From assembly GCA_964514655.1 (NCBI GenBank), contig CAZEQY010000003.1, forward strand, positions 62,001-126,000: a stretch of DNA of 64,000 bases, written 5' to 3'. Below are positions 25,084 through 34,802 of the stretch, one piece after another. The stretch comes from SZAS-7 sp964514655 (GTDB lineage Bacteria > Chlamydiota > Chlamydiia > Chlamydiales > FEN-1388). The notes under the pieces were generated by a model. That model was not told where the DNA came from. It saw only the letters and a list, made by a program, of their open reading frames with translations, and searched no databases. A program made the translations under genes and the position numbers. How positions within the stretch are numbered: position 1 is the stretch's first letter; each line of letters begins with the position of its first letter.

Positions 25084-28000
25084 TTACCAGGGGCGGGGGT
25101 TGGAGGAGGTTTGGGGGGCAAGTTCGGTTTCTAGGCCTTTATCTCGGTTTTCCATTTCTTGCAGCAGGCGGATGGAAAGTTCGGGGGTGAGTTTTAGGGC
25201 CTCTTTTTGCATCTGGCTGGATAGGTTTTGGTTTGACTCAGACTCGCCTGATGATTTTGATTGCTTTTCTTGTGATTCAGACTTTAGGCTATGCAAGATT
25301 TTGCTTGCTTGCTCTAGATCGTCCTGCACAGCTTGCATGCTTGCTAGCTCTTTACTTTGGGTGACAACTTGAACCGATGCATCATGCATGAGCTCTATCA
25401 CCTTTGTGATCTTAGGGCCTTTTGTAGGCAAGGCGTTTAGGGCATCTTGCGCCATACCAATTAACCTCTTTTGCATGCGCGAAAGAAGATCGAGCTTTGG
25501 GGCAAAATCTGCCTCTTGAGAATAGCGTAAAAGTGTCATTGTCTTTTTTTGGTAGTCTACACCAAAGTCTACTGCATTTGTGATAGTTTCTATGCTCTCT
25601 ATCTGCTCTGTAAGTATAGCCTTAAGCCAGCTAAGCTCTAGAGACATCGTAAAAAAATCTAGATCGCGCTTATCTTTTATAGTAAACCAGTCTACCTTCT
25701 GAGAGAGGTTATGATAGACCTCGTTCAATAGCCCTTTTTGTGCAATCAAACTCAAAAGGTGCAAGGTAAGCTGAAAGTCTGTTTGAGCAATAAAGCTATT
25801 GAGCCTCGGGTCTAGATGTAGCGCATTACATTCATCAGATAGCAGCCCAAACATAAATGATAATGCTTTTTGAGGCTCTATATAAAACCAGCTTGTCACA
25901 AGATCTTGAAACTGCAGTGTCAAAGAATCTGTTTTGAGCATAGCTTCTAGCTGGCTTTCTGCCTCCTTGCTATCTAAGAGCGATACCCTATCGCGAAGGG
26001 CTTCTACTGTAGCAGATACATCTACGTGAGATGCTCCATGAAGTTTAACAGCAAGCTCTGCATAGGTTACACCCTCCTTTTGCGACAAGATACGCCAGTA
26101 GTAGCTATCAGAGGATGCATCTTTTAATCTCTTTTTCAGAAGCTGTAGTAAAGCCGCTTCAAAAGGCTTTGAAAGAGCGATTTTTTTATCCAAAAAGTGC
26201 AAAGTCCACGTTTCATTTATCTGCCACTCTTTTTGCCAAAATGCCCGTAAACGCTCATCTTGAGCTAGGCTATACTGCATGTCAATGGCTTCACGAATAG
26301 TTAGAAGAAGCGACACATCCTGACCTATCACTTCTTGCTGCACCAAAAGCACCATGTTTGAAAGCTGATTGAGTACGCTTAGAGCCTGATCAAGATTGTC
26401 TTGCTGAAAGCTATCTGTAAGAGCAATATGCAACTGCTTAACCCGCTGTGCTAAAAAGCCATGCATACTAGCTTGAGCTTCTGTTGCCGGCGCTTGCAAT
26501 AAGATGAGCAAGCGATCAAGGCACATGGTAAGTAGCTGCACATTGTCACCTGCATACATCTGCATGTAGCCACTTATATTTTGCTCATTTGCATTTTGGG
26601 CAAGATAGAGGTCTAGCAGCTCATAAAACTGGCTCTCGAGTAGCGCTCCAAGCTCCTCTAGAAGTCCTGTCTTAGTTAGCGATTCTGCCGCCACAAACGA
26701 AGAAAGCTTGCCAAGTGTGCTAGATAGATTTGCAAGCTCTTCGTGAATATAGGTAAGCACAACGATAAATGCCTTTTGCACATCTTGTAGGCTACTTAGT
26801 TTTTGGCTATAGCGAGCTGCCGCCTGCAGCGCCTGATAACACTGATCAAGCTCATTTTGTGAAAAGCGCATGTTTTGAATTTCGCGCTTAATATAGGCAA
26901 TTGAAATAAGCGCTCCATCATAGGCTATCTGCACACCAAGCTGCGGGCTTGTTTTCATCACCGTATCGAACATATCATCGTCAATCTGATCAAGGGTATG
27001 AATAGCTTCCCAATACGATAAGGACGCTGCCTGCAAAACTGCTATATTATAAAGAACGCTAGCTCGCTCTTGGGTGGTGAGCTTTGTTTGCAAAAGCTTT
27101 GAAAAGGCATCTAGGGCTAAATCCCCACGCCCTGCATTAGCATACTCTATTGCTACATCAATTTTTTGACTTGGACTCTCATCAGCATCAAGACCTACGC
27201 TCATAAATAGCATGAGGATACATGCTATGGTCTTTTTCTTTTCATATTGAGGAAGGGTAATACTAGCAAAGATAAGAATAGCAGCTACTGCAATCAAGCA
27301 TAACACTTCAAAAGATGAGCGAGGAGCAAGCACGCTTGCACTACGCTCTTCTTGCTCACTAGATACTCTTGGACCTGCTTGACTTGCTAAAAGATCGTCA
27401 GAAATCTCGGTGATTGGAATGTCAGATTCGGCATAAAAATGACCCTTTCCTGCTTGGGCTATACGCTCTAGCAATGCCCTTTGCATATGAGAAGTTACAC
27501 TTTTACCCTCAAACACAACCTGCGGAACTTCAGCACCAACCTCTGTTCCTAGGCCAACAACATCCCACTTTAATCTATCTGAAGCAGTTTTTGCAATACG
27601 CTCTACAAGCACCTGTTCAGCCTCTTTTTTGGCGCTATCAGAAAGCGCTAAATAGCCTGTATCTTCTCCATCTGTCAATAAAACAAGTCTTACAGACTTG
27701 CGATAGGGGCTATCGACATACTTTGTCTGTATGGCATCTACCATCGCAAGCAGGTTTGTGCCGGCTTGATTCGTGTCATTAATCCCTTCTGCCTGCATCA
27801 ATATTCTAAAGTAGAGATAGTCTAGCGTGTCAGGAACAACTGTTATTGCATCCCCCGCAAAGGCCATGAGCGACACGTTGATCCCTCCAAGACTTTCTAC
27901 AAGCGATTCAATAATTTCTTTAGCACGAGCTATCCTTGAGCCCCCGTCAGAGGCATCTTTTGCCCGCATCGATGCCGAAACGTCAAGTATAAAAGCTACT

Positions 28001-28284
28001 TCATCTACCTTTGGAAGGTGTTCAGGCCCTGAAAACTGTTCGGGATGCACCCAGCCTGTCTTTTGCTCAACACCAGGCTGCATAATGCATATTGCAAGCA
28101 TCACCCAGGCAGCAACAATGCATATGCTTTTAATAAAAAAGGCAAAGTAGCTTCTTTTTGGCATGCTGCTTGGCATGTTCGCTTCTCTCAGATACTGTTC
28201 TGTCGTGCGCTTTTTATAGCGTGCAAGGCAAAAGTAGAGATAGGCGATGATACATGCTACAAGTAGTAAAAGCCCTTCGTTCAT
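25084..28284 (-). CDS. BatB-like von Willebrand A protein with long helical C-terminus
   Basis: This 1066-residue membrane protein has N-terminal helices (LLLLVACIIAYLYFCLA and SICIVAAWVMLAICIM) followed by a vWA domain with MIDAS motif DVSAS (about 100-104), a conserved Thr in NQAGTNLL and Asp in LLTDGEDTG. A further membrane segment follows near 320-350. The last 700 residues are helical with TPR-like character (GRGDLALDAFSKLL). This matches Bat (Batl/aerotolerance) proteins, where batB and batC-type TPR parts can be fused. Its ATG overlaps the stop of the batA-like gene (ATGA). Its C-terminus ends 4 bases from the inverted-repeat unit, so an insertion may have trimmed it. Confidence 0.8.
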   Translation of the reverse strand: MNEGLLLLVACIIAYLYFCLARYKKRTTEQYLREANMPSSMPKRSYFAFFIKSICIVAAWVMLAICIMQPGVEQKTGWVHPEQFSGPEHLPKVDEVAFILDVSASMRAKDASDGGSRIARAKEIIESLVESLGGINVSLMAFAGDAITVVPDTLDYLYFRILMQAEGINDTNQAGTNLLAMVDAIQTKYVDSPYRKSVRLVLLTDGEDTGYLALSDSAKKEAEQVLVERIAKTASDRLKWDVVGLGTEVGAEVPQVVFEGKSVTSHMQRALLERIAQAGKGHFYAESDIPITEISDDLLASQAGPRVSSEQEERSASVLAPRSSFEVLCLIAVAAILIFASITLPQYEKKKTIACILMLFMSVGLDADESPSQKIDVAIEYANAGRGDLALDAFSKLLQTKLTTQERASVLYNIAVLQAASLSYWEAIHTLDQIDDDMFDTVMKTSPQLGVQIAYDGALISIAYIKREIQNMRFSQNELDQCYQALQAAARYSQKLSSLQDVQKAFIVVLTYIHEELANLSSTLGKLSSFVAAESLTKTGLLEELGALLESQFYELLDLYLAQNANEQNISGYMQMYAGDNVQLLTMCLDRLLILLQAPATEAQASMHGFLAQRVKQLHIALTDSFQQDNLDQALSVLNQLSNMVLLVQQEVIGQDVSLLLTIREAIDMQYSLAQDERLRAFWQKEWQINETWTLHFLDKKIALSKPFEAALLQLLKKRLKDASSDSYYWRILSQKEGVTYAELAVKLHGASHVDVSATVEALRDRVSLLDSKEAESQLEAMLKTDSLTLQFQDLVTSWFYIEPQKALSFMFGLLSDECNALHLDPRLNSFIAQTDFQLTLHLLSLIAQKGLLNEVYHNLSQKVDWFTIKDKRDLDFFTMSLELSWLKAILTEQIESIETITNAVDFGVDYQKKTMTLLRYSQEADFAPKLDLLSRMQKRLIGMAQDALNALPTKGPKITKVIELMHDASVQVVTQSKELASMQAVQDDLEQASKILHSLKSESQEKQSKSSGESESNQNLSSQMQKEALKLTPELSIRLLQEMENRDKGLETELAPQTSSNPRPW

Positions 28285-29366
28285 GGTATTGATCTCGCGG
28301 CTTGCGTTTCTAATACCACACCCACAAGTAGCGCCGCCATGGCAAGAACGATAAAAAGACCTACTGCGGACTCTTCTTTAACGGGCAATGTAGAGATGCT
28401 TACCTCGGGCGGTAGCTCACTTTTTTCCATCCTATCAATTTGTGATAAAATATCTTCAATTGGCAACCTTGTGCTTGCCAAAAAGAGCTCTCCGCCACTT
28501 CCCTGCATCGATTTTTTCATTTTAGCTACGTCATCAGCATATTCACTTTGGCTTAGAACGGGGTCAATGCCAATATAGAAGACGCGAACACCATTATCTT
28601 TTGCATAGGTAATTGCTTCATCAGGCGGCATAAAACGAAATGGATTATCCTTGTCATCAGGATGCGGGCTTTGCAATCCATCTGTAATAATGATAATAGC
28701 CTGGTTGGTTATATTGTAGACGCCTTTATGCTCTTCAGTTTGGCGCTCTGCAAAGTGCTTTGTTGCAACGATAATATTTACTGCCTTAAAGATCGCATAG
28801 CCTATTGCGGTGCCGTTTCGGGTATCTACTTGTATTGGCTGTACGCCCTTAAGCTTATTTTCTATTGCTGCTCTATTAAGTGTAAGTGGTGATAGCACCT
28901 CAGGAACTCTCGCAAAGGCAATTAACCCAATAAGGTCATCTTTTCTTCCGGGCAAGTTAAGGCCGCCATTTACAAACTCCATAATAGCCTGCTTTGCAAG
29001 GTCTATTTTTGGAGTTTGTATTCTTGAGCCGTGACTGTTAAGGGCTTCTACCTTTTCGGACATAGAGCCAGATTCATCGAGCAAAAAGTAGATAGCAACA
29101 CCACTTCTTGGCAGCTCATTTTTTACCGTGGCGTAGCGTGGGTGCACCTCTTCAACAAGTCGCGGATGAGAAAGGGCTATAGCCAAAAAAACAATAGAGG
29201 CCCAAAAAAACCACTTTGTAGATAAGGCTAGAGCAATGCGCCATGTAGTATTTTGACGCATTTGCATATTTGTAGGTAGCTGTGGGTGCTTTTGATTTCG
29301 AGTAACCCTATATGCCAAGTAGATGAGGACAAAAAGTAAAAGGCACGTACCTACATCAAGGCGCAT
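28281..29366 (-). CDS. BatA-like von Willebrand A membrane protein
   Basis: This 361-residue protein has an N-terminal membrane anchor, a second helix (WIASIVFLAIALSHPRLVEE region), a vWA domain with MIDAS DESGS, a Thr in RNGTAIGYAI and Asp in IITDGLQSPHPDD, and a C-terminal membrane helix (VGLFIVLAMAALLVGVVLE). This is the BatA layout. The ATG directly abuts the parB stop, and the gene overlaps the downstream batB-like gene, so parB-batA-batB form one transcript. Bat proteins in other bacteria affect stress tolerance and envelope function; the mechanism is not settled. Confidence 0.83.
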   Translation of the reverse strand: MRLDVGTCLLLFVLIYLAYRVTRNQKHPQLPTNMQMRQNTTWRIALALSTKWFFWASIVFLAIALSHPRLVEEVHPRYATVKNELPRSGVAIYFLLDESGSMSEKVEALNSHGSRIQTPKIDLAKQAIMEFVNGGLNLPGRKDDLIGLIAFARVPEVLSPLTLNRAAIENKLKGVQPIQVDTRNGTAIGYAIFKAVNIIVATKHFAERQTEEHKGVYNITNQAIIIITDGLQSPHPDDKDNPFRFMPPDEAITYAKDNGVRVFYIGIDPVLSQSEYADDVAKMKKSMQGSGGELFLASTRLPIEDILSQIDRMEKSELPPEVSISTLPVKEESAVGLFIVLAMAALLVGVVLETQAARSIP

Positions 29367-30125
29367 CTATACCTCTAAGCCTATTTTTTCTAGTATCCCG
29401 TCAAGCTCATCAAGGGTTGCAAACTGCATAGATATAGTGCCCCTATTTTTTGAGCCTTCTACCATCACGCGCATGCCAAGATGCCTTTTTAGGCGCTCTT
29501 CAAGGTCTTTGTAGTAGAGGTGATCAGGGCTTTGCCTTTTTACTATTTTTGTGGCCTTTTCAACAGTTAAATCATCGCTCAGCATCTTTTGAAAGAGCTT
29601 GCCTCGCATCTTAGGCTCACACGAAAGTAGCACTTTGGCATGTGCTAGCGTGATTTTGCCACGCTCCAAGGCCTCATGCATCTCTTTTGGTAGCTGCAGT
29701 ATGCGCAAGTAGTTTGCAACCGTAGAGCGCTTTTTGCCGATCTTTAGAGCAATTTCTTCTTGGCTTAGGCCAAAGTCATCTATCAGCGTTTTTATAGAAC
29801 GCGCTATCTCAACAGGATTTAAATCAACTCGCTGCACATTCTCTATAAGGGCAAGGTGGGCTATTTCTTCAAGTGTTGGACGCTCCCTCACAACTGCTTG
29901 AATCTCGCTGTAGCCAAGGTGTCGACAGGCCATTACGCGGCGCTCACCTGCCACAATTTCATATTTTGTTGTACCCAAAATTTTTGTTACAACAGGCGGA
30001 TGCAAAAGCCCCATTTCGCGTATCGATTCTGCAAGCTCTTGAATATCAGCATCCACAAAGGTCGTACGAGGCTGGTATCGGTTCGACACAACATCATTTA
30101 AAGAAATTTCTTGTAGCTTCTGCAT
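29367..30125 (-). CDS. parB: Chromosome partitioning protein ParB
   Basis: This 252-residue ParB/Spo0J protein binds parS sites and, with CTP, loads as a clamp for chromosome segregation. The start at 30125 (MQKLQEISLND) is the usual family start; a longer frame from 30269 adds an unrelated basic stretch. The nuclease-like CTP-binding domain has YEIVAGERRVMACRHLG and ENVQRVDLNPVE (family ENxQRxxLNPxE). A helix-turn-helix follows (LSQEEIALKIGKKRSTVANY), and a C-terminal dimer domain ends the protein. No parA lies beside it. It is the first gene of a transcript with batA-batB. Confidence 0.93.
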   Translation of the reverse strand: MQKLQEISLNDVVSNRYQPRTTFVDADIQELAESIREMGLLHPPVVTKILGTTKYEIVAGERRVMACRHLGYSEIQAVVRERPTLEEIAHLALIENVQRVDLNPVEIARSIKTLIDDFGLSQEEIALKIGKKRSTVANYLRILQLPKEMHEALERGKITLAHAKVLLSCEPKMRGKLFQKMLSDDLTVEKATKIVKRQSPDHLYYKDLEERLKRHLGMRVMVEGSKNRGTISMQFATLDELDGILEKIGLEV

Positions 30126-30213
30126 AACTTTTTTCTCATAACTCAAAAATCTGAGTTTGCATTTTCTAGGCTTTGTAGTAAACTTCACTTTTTTCATTTT
30201 AGAGGATAGTGAA

Positions 30214-30960
30214 ATGCACGATAAAAATGAACTACACACAAAACGCGACTGGTCTGAATGGCTCCTCACAAATAGGAGAATGATCGCCCTATCTTGCGTT
30301 GCGATACTTGTTCTCCTTGTTGGCGGTATTTGGCTGCTTCAGTCTAGTGCTAGCCGCAAATTTAAGGACTTTGAAACTGCCGACACTTTAGCTGATGAGC
30401 TACAGCAGGGGCAAAAGTTTATAGATGGCGCATCACCTGATCAGGCGCTTGCCCAGCTTCGCGTCCTCAATGACAAATACAGCATACTCCAGCCACGCTT
30501 TGATAGCTTAATTGCAGAAGAGATGCTGTTAGCCGGCAATAGCAAAGAACTTGATCCCTATGCAAAGCGCGCAATTAGCAGACTTAATGCCCTTGATCTT
30601 ACAGATTTTGCTGCGTTTTCAGAAGTATCGCGCCTTACTGGATTAGAAGACTATAAGGCAGCCTTACAAAAAGCTACTGAACTTAAAGCCGCTTTAGCAA
30701 ACAAACCTGCTGAGCGTCAGTACCTGTTACAGGCCTTTTTGCTTTTGCATATTGCTACGCTCAACCAAAAGCTTGGTCTACATGATGCAATGCTTCAGTC
30801 AATTATCGAGCTTAAGGAATTTTTGGGCCTGATGAAGCGAGAAACGCCGCTTACTGCCGAGCAAAAGGCGCAGGCTTCTGAAATGCTTGCTCATTTGCAA
30901 GACAGGCAGCATTCATTGCTTGAATATATTGAAGAAGTTCCCCAATCAACGGGCACTTAA
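30214..30960 (+). CDS. Hypothetical single-pass membrane protein
   Basis: This 248-residue protein has one membrane helix (MIALSCVAILVLLVGGIWLL, about residues 24-45) and a helical, probably periplasmic remainder with TPR-like or coiled segments (ASPDQALAQLRVLNDKY). The start follows AGAGGATAG; a longer frame from 30157 overlaps the parB promoter region. It is divergent from parB. I recognise no family. Confidence 0.65.
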   Translation: MHDKNELHTKRDWSEWLLTNRRMIALSCVAILVLLVGGIWLLQSSASRKFKDFETADTLADELQQGQKFIDGASPDQALAQLRVLNDKYSILQPRFDSLIAEEMLLAGNSKELDPYAKRAISRLNALDLTDFAAFSEVSRLTGLEDYKAALQKATELKAALANKPAERQYLLQAFLLLHIATLNQKLGLHDAMLQSIIELKEFLGLMKRETPLTAEQKAQASEMLAHLQDRQHSLLEYIEEVPQSTGT

Positions 30961-31233
30961 AAAAAACTTTGCGAATATAAATCGCAACATGCTAAACCAG
31001 AAAAGAGGCAATCTATAGGCGTTGCCTCCAAGAAACCAAAGCCTTATTAGAAATCTTCGCGCGCCACGAGGAGGTGAACAGCGGGTAAACGACGCAAAAG
31101 CGGGATATCTGATTACAGTTATAAAGTAGAAAATCACCCACCGAAACAAAGGTGATGAGATGATTGCAAATATGATTGCTAATCCGACGTATACGAAGAA
31201 GGATAAACCAGTAAGTTCCCTTCCTCTATACAT
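30946..31233 (-). CDS. Small hydrophobic membrane protein
   Basis: This protein of 95 residues has two or three hydrophobic helices (GLSFFVYVGLAIIFAIIS and FRWVIFYFITVIRY) and a basic middle. The ATG at 31233 has AAGAGG 8 bases upstream, which supports translation. It overlaps the 3' end of the convergent gene by 15 bases. The pattern is faintly like YggT but not enough to name it. Confidence 0.5.
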   Translation of the reverse strand: MYRGRELTGLSFFVYVGLAIIFAIISSPLFRWVIFYFITVIRYPAFASFTRCSPPRGARRFLIRLWFLGGNAYRLPLFWFSMLRFIFAKFFLSAR

Positions 31234-31289
31234 CAAAGGCGCCTCTTCAAAAAAGCGAGAAACCGCTAAAAAAGAAGAGATCGTCTACA

Positions 31290-32384
31290 TTGAAGGAACG
31301 CTCACCGTTGCCTTCTAAGCCAAATATCTTGTGGGATAGTCCAAACTATCCCACTTTTTCTTTAGATGAACTTGAAGCCACACTCGCCTTTCACCTTACG
31401 CCAGGCTTTTCACGAAAAAAATTTCAACCGCTTTATGATCACTATGGCTCTAGCTTAGATAGCCTAAAAATAGCCGGCATTTCATCACTTGATAAAGCAA
31501 AGCAAGAGCTTGAACTTGCCCAAAAACACGACATTGCCATCATCCCCATAACATCCCCCGAATATCCGAAATCTATAAAAGTTCTTGCAGATGCGCCGAT
31601 TGTGTTATATGTAAAAGGAAAGCTCCCACCACAAGAGGCTGCACGCGTTGCAATCATTGGCACGCGAAATGCAACACCTTGGGGTATAGAATGCACAGGC
31701 CACTTTGCCAAACACCTAGCTCAAGCCGGGGGTTGGATAGTGAGCGGTCTTGCACGTGGAGTTGATACAGAGGCGCATATGGCAAGTACAGGTAGAACTA
31801 CAGCAATTATTGGGTCGGGGCTCTTACATATCTATCCCAAAGAAAATGAGCCTCTTGCTAAAGAGATTGCTATTCACGGCTCAATAATCAGCGAATTTTC
31901 CCTCAACACAAGCCCTACTCGCTATACATTTCCCAAACGAAATCGCCTTATTTCTGCCATGGCGGATGCGCTTTTACTTACTGAAGCCCCAATAAAAAGC
32001 GGCGCCATGATCACTATGAACATTGGCCACACTCTCAAAAAGCCCCTTTTTACTGTTCCGGGAAGAGCGATGAATGAAAATTATGGGGGCAATCATGCGC
32101 TTATTAAATCAGGCAAAGCAAGGCTTGTTGATAGCCCACAAGAGTTGTTACAACATTTACATTTAAAATTGTCAAATTCGCCCCAAAACTCCATAAATTT
32201 GCCTTTAATTTCGCCTTCGGAGCAGAAAATCCTTGATATTTTGTGCCTACAAGAAGTATCCCTAGATGAGCTTTCTGTAAAAAGCTGCCTTCCGATTGCT
32301 CATCTTCAAGTTACTCTTACGAAGCTTGTACTCAAGAAATTGGCAGTAGAATTACCCGGAAAGCGATATAAAGGAATAGGTTAG
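31290..32384 (+). CDS. dprA: DNA processing protein DprA (Smf)
   Basis: This 364-residue protein loads RecA on incoming single-stranded DNA during transformation. The Rossmann-like core has VAIIGTRNATPWG, GGWIVSGLARGVDTEAH, TTAIIGSGLLHIYPKEN, SEFSLNTSPTRYTFPKRNRLISA and PLFTVPGR, all DprA signatures. A SAM-like region precedes the core and a winged-helix tail follows (LDILCLQEVSLDELS). The start is TTG with a purine-rich site (AAGAAGAGA) about 10 bases upstream. topA begins 1 base after the stop, so the two are coupled. Confidence 0.93.
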   Translation: MKERSPLPSKPNILWDSPNYPTFSLDELEATLAFHLTPGFSRKKFQPLYDHYGSSLDSLKIAGISSLDKAKQELELAQKHDIAIIPITSPEYPKSIKVLADAPIVLYVKGKLPPQEAARVAIIGTRNATPWGIECTGHFAKHLAQAGGWIVSGLARGVDTEAHMASTGRTTAIIGSGLLHIYPKENEPLAKEIAIHGSIISEFSLNTSPTRYTFPKRNRLISAMADALLLTEAPIKSGAMITMNIGHTLKKPLFTVPGRAMNENYGGNHALIKSGKARLVDSPQELLQHLHLKLSNSPQNSINLPLISPSEQKILDILCLQEVSLDELSVKSCLPIAHLQVTLTKLVLKKLAVELPGKRYKGIG

Positions 32385-32385
32385 C

Positions 32386-34773
32386 ATGTCAAAGTCGCTT
32401 ATAATAGTTGAGTCGCCCGCAAAAATTAAAACGCTGAAAAAGCTGCTTGGGCCAAAATATGAATTTGAATCATCGTACGGCCACATTCGCGATCTTCCTG
32501 AAAAGGAATTTGGTATCGACATCGAAAATAAGTTCGAGCCAAAGTATGTCCTTTTACCCAAAAAGGCAGATGTTATCTCGCGCCTCAAAAAAGCCGCAAA
32601 AGAATGCGACACCATCTACCTAGCACCCGACCCTGACCGAGAGGGAGAAGCTATTGCCTGGCACATACGGGAGATCCTTCCAAAATCTGCAAAAATCAAG
32701 CGCATCTCCTTTCAGTCGATTACTCGTGATGCCGTACAAGAAGCAATCAAAAACCCAACAGAACTAAATATTGCACTCGTTGATGCCCAGCAGGCAAGAC
32801 GCCTTCTTGACCGCCTTGTTGGCTATACAATATCCCCACTTCTCAACAAGCGCCTAAGGCGCGGTCGAGGTAAAGGTGTTTCAGCAGGTCGCGTACAGTC
32901 TGTAGCCTTAAAGCTTGTTGTAGACCGCGAAAAAGAAATAGAAGCATTTAAGCCACAAGAATACTGGACGCTCACTGCCAAAGTACAGCCTGATAACGAA
33001 AAATCCTTTAGCGCTACTCTTTATGCAATAGATGGTATAAAGCTTGAGAAAGAGAAAATAGAGTCAAAAGAAGAAAATAAAGACTATATCCTTGTAAACA
33101 CTGAGGGTAAAGCAACTAGCATCAAAAAAGCGCTAGAAAACGCTACCTACACAGTAACGCGAGTAGACCGCAAAGAGAAAAAGCGCAATCCGGAAGCTCC
33201 CTTTATCACCTCAACGTTGCAACAAGAAGCAAGCCGCCACTTTCGCTTTTCGCCATCGCGCACCATGGAAATTGCCCAAGGTCTCTATGAAGGGGTGGAC
33301 TTAGGCGATGAAGGCCCAGAAGGTCTAATCACCTATATGAGAACAGACTCTGTACGCGTTGCGCCAGAAGCTGTGCACGAAGCGCGCGACTACATCATGA
33401 AGCAATTTGGAGCAGACTTTCTGCCGGACAGCCCACGGATGTACCAAGCAAAGAAAAGCGCTCAAGATGCCCACGAAGCAATACGCCCTGCAAGCATCAT
33501 GAGATCGCCTGAGCAAGTTAAAAAGTACCTCACAAAAGAGCAGTACCTTCTCTACTCACTTATCTGGAAGCGCTTTTTAGCATCGCAGATGGTAGCAGCA
33601 ATCTATGATACTGTCTCTGTAGACATACAGGCTGACATCTACACCTTGCGTGCAACGGGATCGCAAATAAAGTTTCATGGCTTTATGACACTTTATGAAG
33701 AAAAAACCGATGAAGATGCAGATAGCGAATCTGACAAACTCCTACCAAACCTCGAAGTAGACCAAATTCTTAACCTACTTGAGCTTGGCCAAGAGCAGTC
33801 CTTTACAAGACCGCCTCCTCGCTACACAGAAGCTACACTCATCAAAGAACTTGAAAAGTCAGGTATTGGCCGTCCATCTACCTATGCGACGATCATGAAG
33901 AAAATCGAAAGCCGCGACTACACCACAAAAGAGCAAGGGCGGCTTAAGCCAACAGAACTTGGCCGCATTATCTGCGAGATTTTGGAGATAAACTTCAAGA
34001 CCATCATGGAAATTGCCTTTACGGCAAATATGGAAGATGACCTTGAACAGGTTGCAGAAGATAAAAAAGACTGGCACGTATTGCTAGATGAGTTTTGGGG
34101 TACTTTTTCCCCCACACTTAAGGCAGCAGAAGAAAATGCCGTTGTCCCCAAAATCCCAACAGACATCCCCTGCCCCAAGTGCGGCGGCATGCTGCAGAAG
34201 GTATGGGCAAAGGACAAGTACTTTTTGGGCTGCGAAAACTACCCCGACTGCGACTACACCATTTCTGTTGAAGAAGCGACGTTTGACAAGAGCGAATATA
34301 AAGAAGACTTTGACTACACCCAGCCCTGCCCAAAATGCCAGTCGGCGATGAAGCTGCGTTTTGGCCGCTATGGCCCATTTTTAGGCTGCACAAACTTTCC
34401 TGACTGTCGCGGCGTTGTGCGCGTCCCCAAAAAGGGCGAAGAGCCGGAAGAAGAACTTCCTCCCACACCATGTCCAGCAACAGGCTGTACAGGCCAGCTT
34501 GTACGCCGCCGCTCGCGCTTTGGCAAATTCTTTATCTCATGCTCAGAATTTCCGGCATGCGATGTTATCGGCAACGAGCTAGAAACAGTCCTTGAAAAAT
34601 ATAAGGGCCGCGAAAAAACCGCCTACGTCGCCAAGCCAAAAGGCCGAGGTAGAGGCCGCAAAGCAGCTGCAGCCACAGAAGAAGCGCCAAAACCCAAAAA
34701 GAAGCCTGCAAAGAAAAAGGCCGCCACCAAAAAGACAACCAAGAAAAGGACAAAAAAGACGAAAGAGACATAA
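32386..34773 (+). CDS. topA: DNA topoisomerase I with lysine-rich tail
   Basis: This 795-residue type IA topoisomerase relaxes negative supercoils. The TOPRIM domain begins SLIIVESPAKIKTLKKLLG and has LAPDPDREGEAIAWH. The active Tyr is in GLITYMRTDSVR. Three zinc fingers follow: CPKCGG..CENYPDC, CPKCQS..CTNFPDC and a CPATGC..CSEFPAC variant. The last 50 residues are a Lys/Ala-rich, histone-H1-like tail (KKPAKKKAATKKTTKKRTKK). C. trachomatis TopA instead carries a SWIB domain at this end, as I recall. The tail is expected to bind DNA non-specifically. dprA precedes it by 1 base. Confidence 0.95.
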   Translation: MSKSLIIVESPAKIKTLKKLLGPKYEFESSYGHIRDLPEKEFGIDIENKFEPKYVLLPKKADVISRLKKAAKECDTIYLAPDPDREGEAIAWHIREILPKSAKIKRISFQSITRDAVQEAIKNPTELNIALVDAQQARRLLDRLVGYTISPLLNKRLRRGRGKGVSAGRVQSVALKLVVDREKEIEAFKPQEYWTLTAKVQPDNEKSFSATLYAIDGIKLEKEKIESKEENKDYILVNTEGKATSIKKALENATYTVTRVDRKEKKRNPEAPFITSTLQQEASRHFRFSPSRTMEIAQGLYEGVDLGDEGPEGLITYMRTDSVRVAPEAVHEARDYIMKQFGADFLPDSPRMYQAKKSAQDAHEAIRPASIMRSPEQVKKYLTKEQYLLYSLIWKRFLASQMVAAIYDTVSVDIQADIYTLRATGSQIKFHGFMTLYEEKTDEDADSESDKLLPNLEVDQILNLLELGQEQSFTRPPPRYTEATLIKELEKSGIGRPSTYATIMKKIESRDYTTKEQGRLKPTELGRIICEILEINFKTIMEIAFTANMEDDLEQVAEDKKDWHVLLDEFWGTFSPTLKAAEENAVVPKIPTDIPCPKCGGMLQKVWAKDKYFLGCENYPDCDYTISVEEATFDKSEYKEDFDYTQPCPKCQSAMKLRFGRYGPFLGCTNFPDCRGVVRVPKKGEEPEEELPPTPCPATGCTGQLVRRRSRFGKFFISCSEFPACDVIGNELETVLEKYKGREKTAYVAKPKGRGRGRKAAAATEEAPKPKKKPAKKKAATKKTTKKRTKKTKET

Positions 34774-34799
34774 GCGACACTTCGTCTTGTCTCTTATGT
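34768..34799. terminator. Hairpin at the topA 3' end
   Basis: ACATAAGCGACA pairs with TGTCTCTTATGT (one mismatch) around an 8-base loop. The stem contains the topA stop codon and lies between convergent genes. There is no U-run. Confidence 0.4.
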
Positions 34800-34802
34800 C
34801 CT

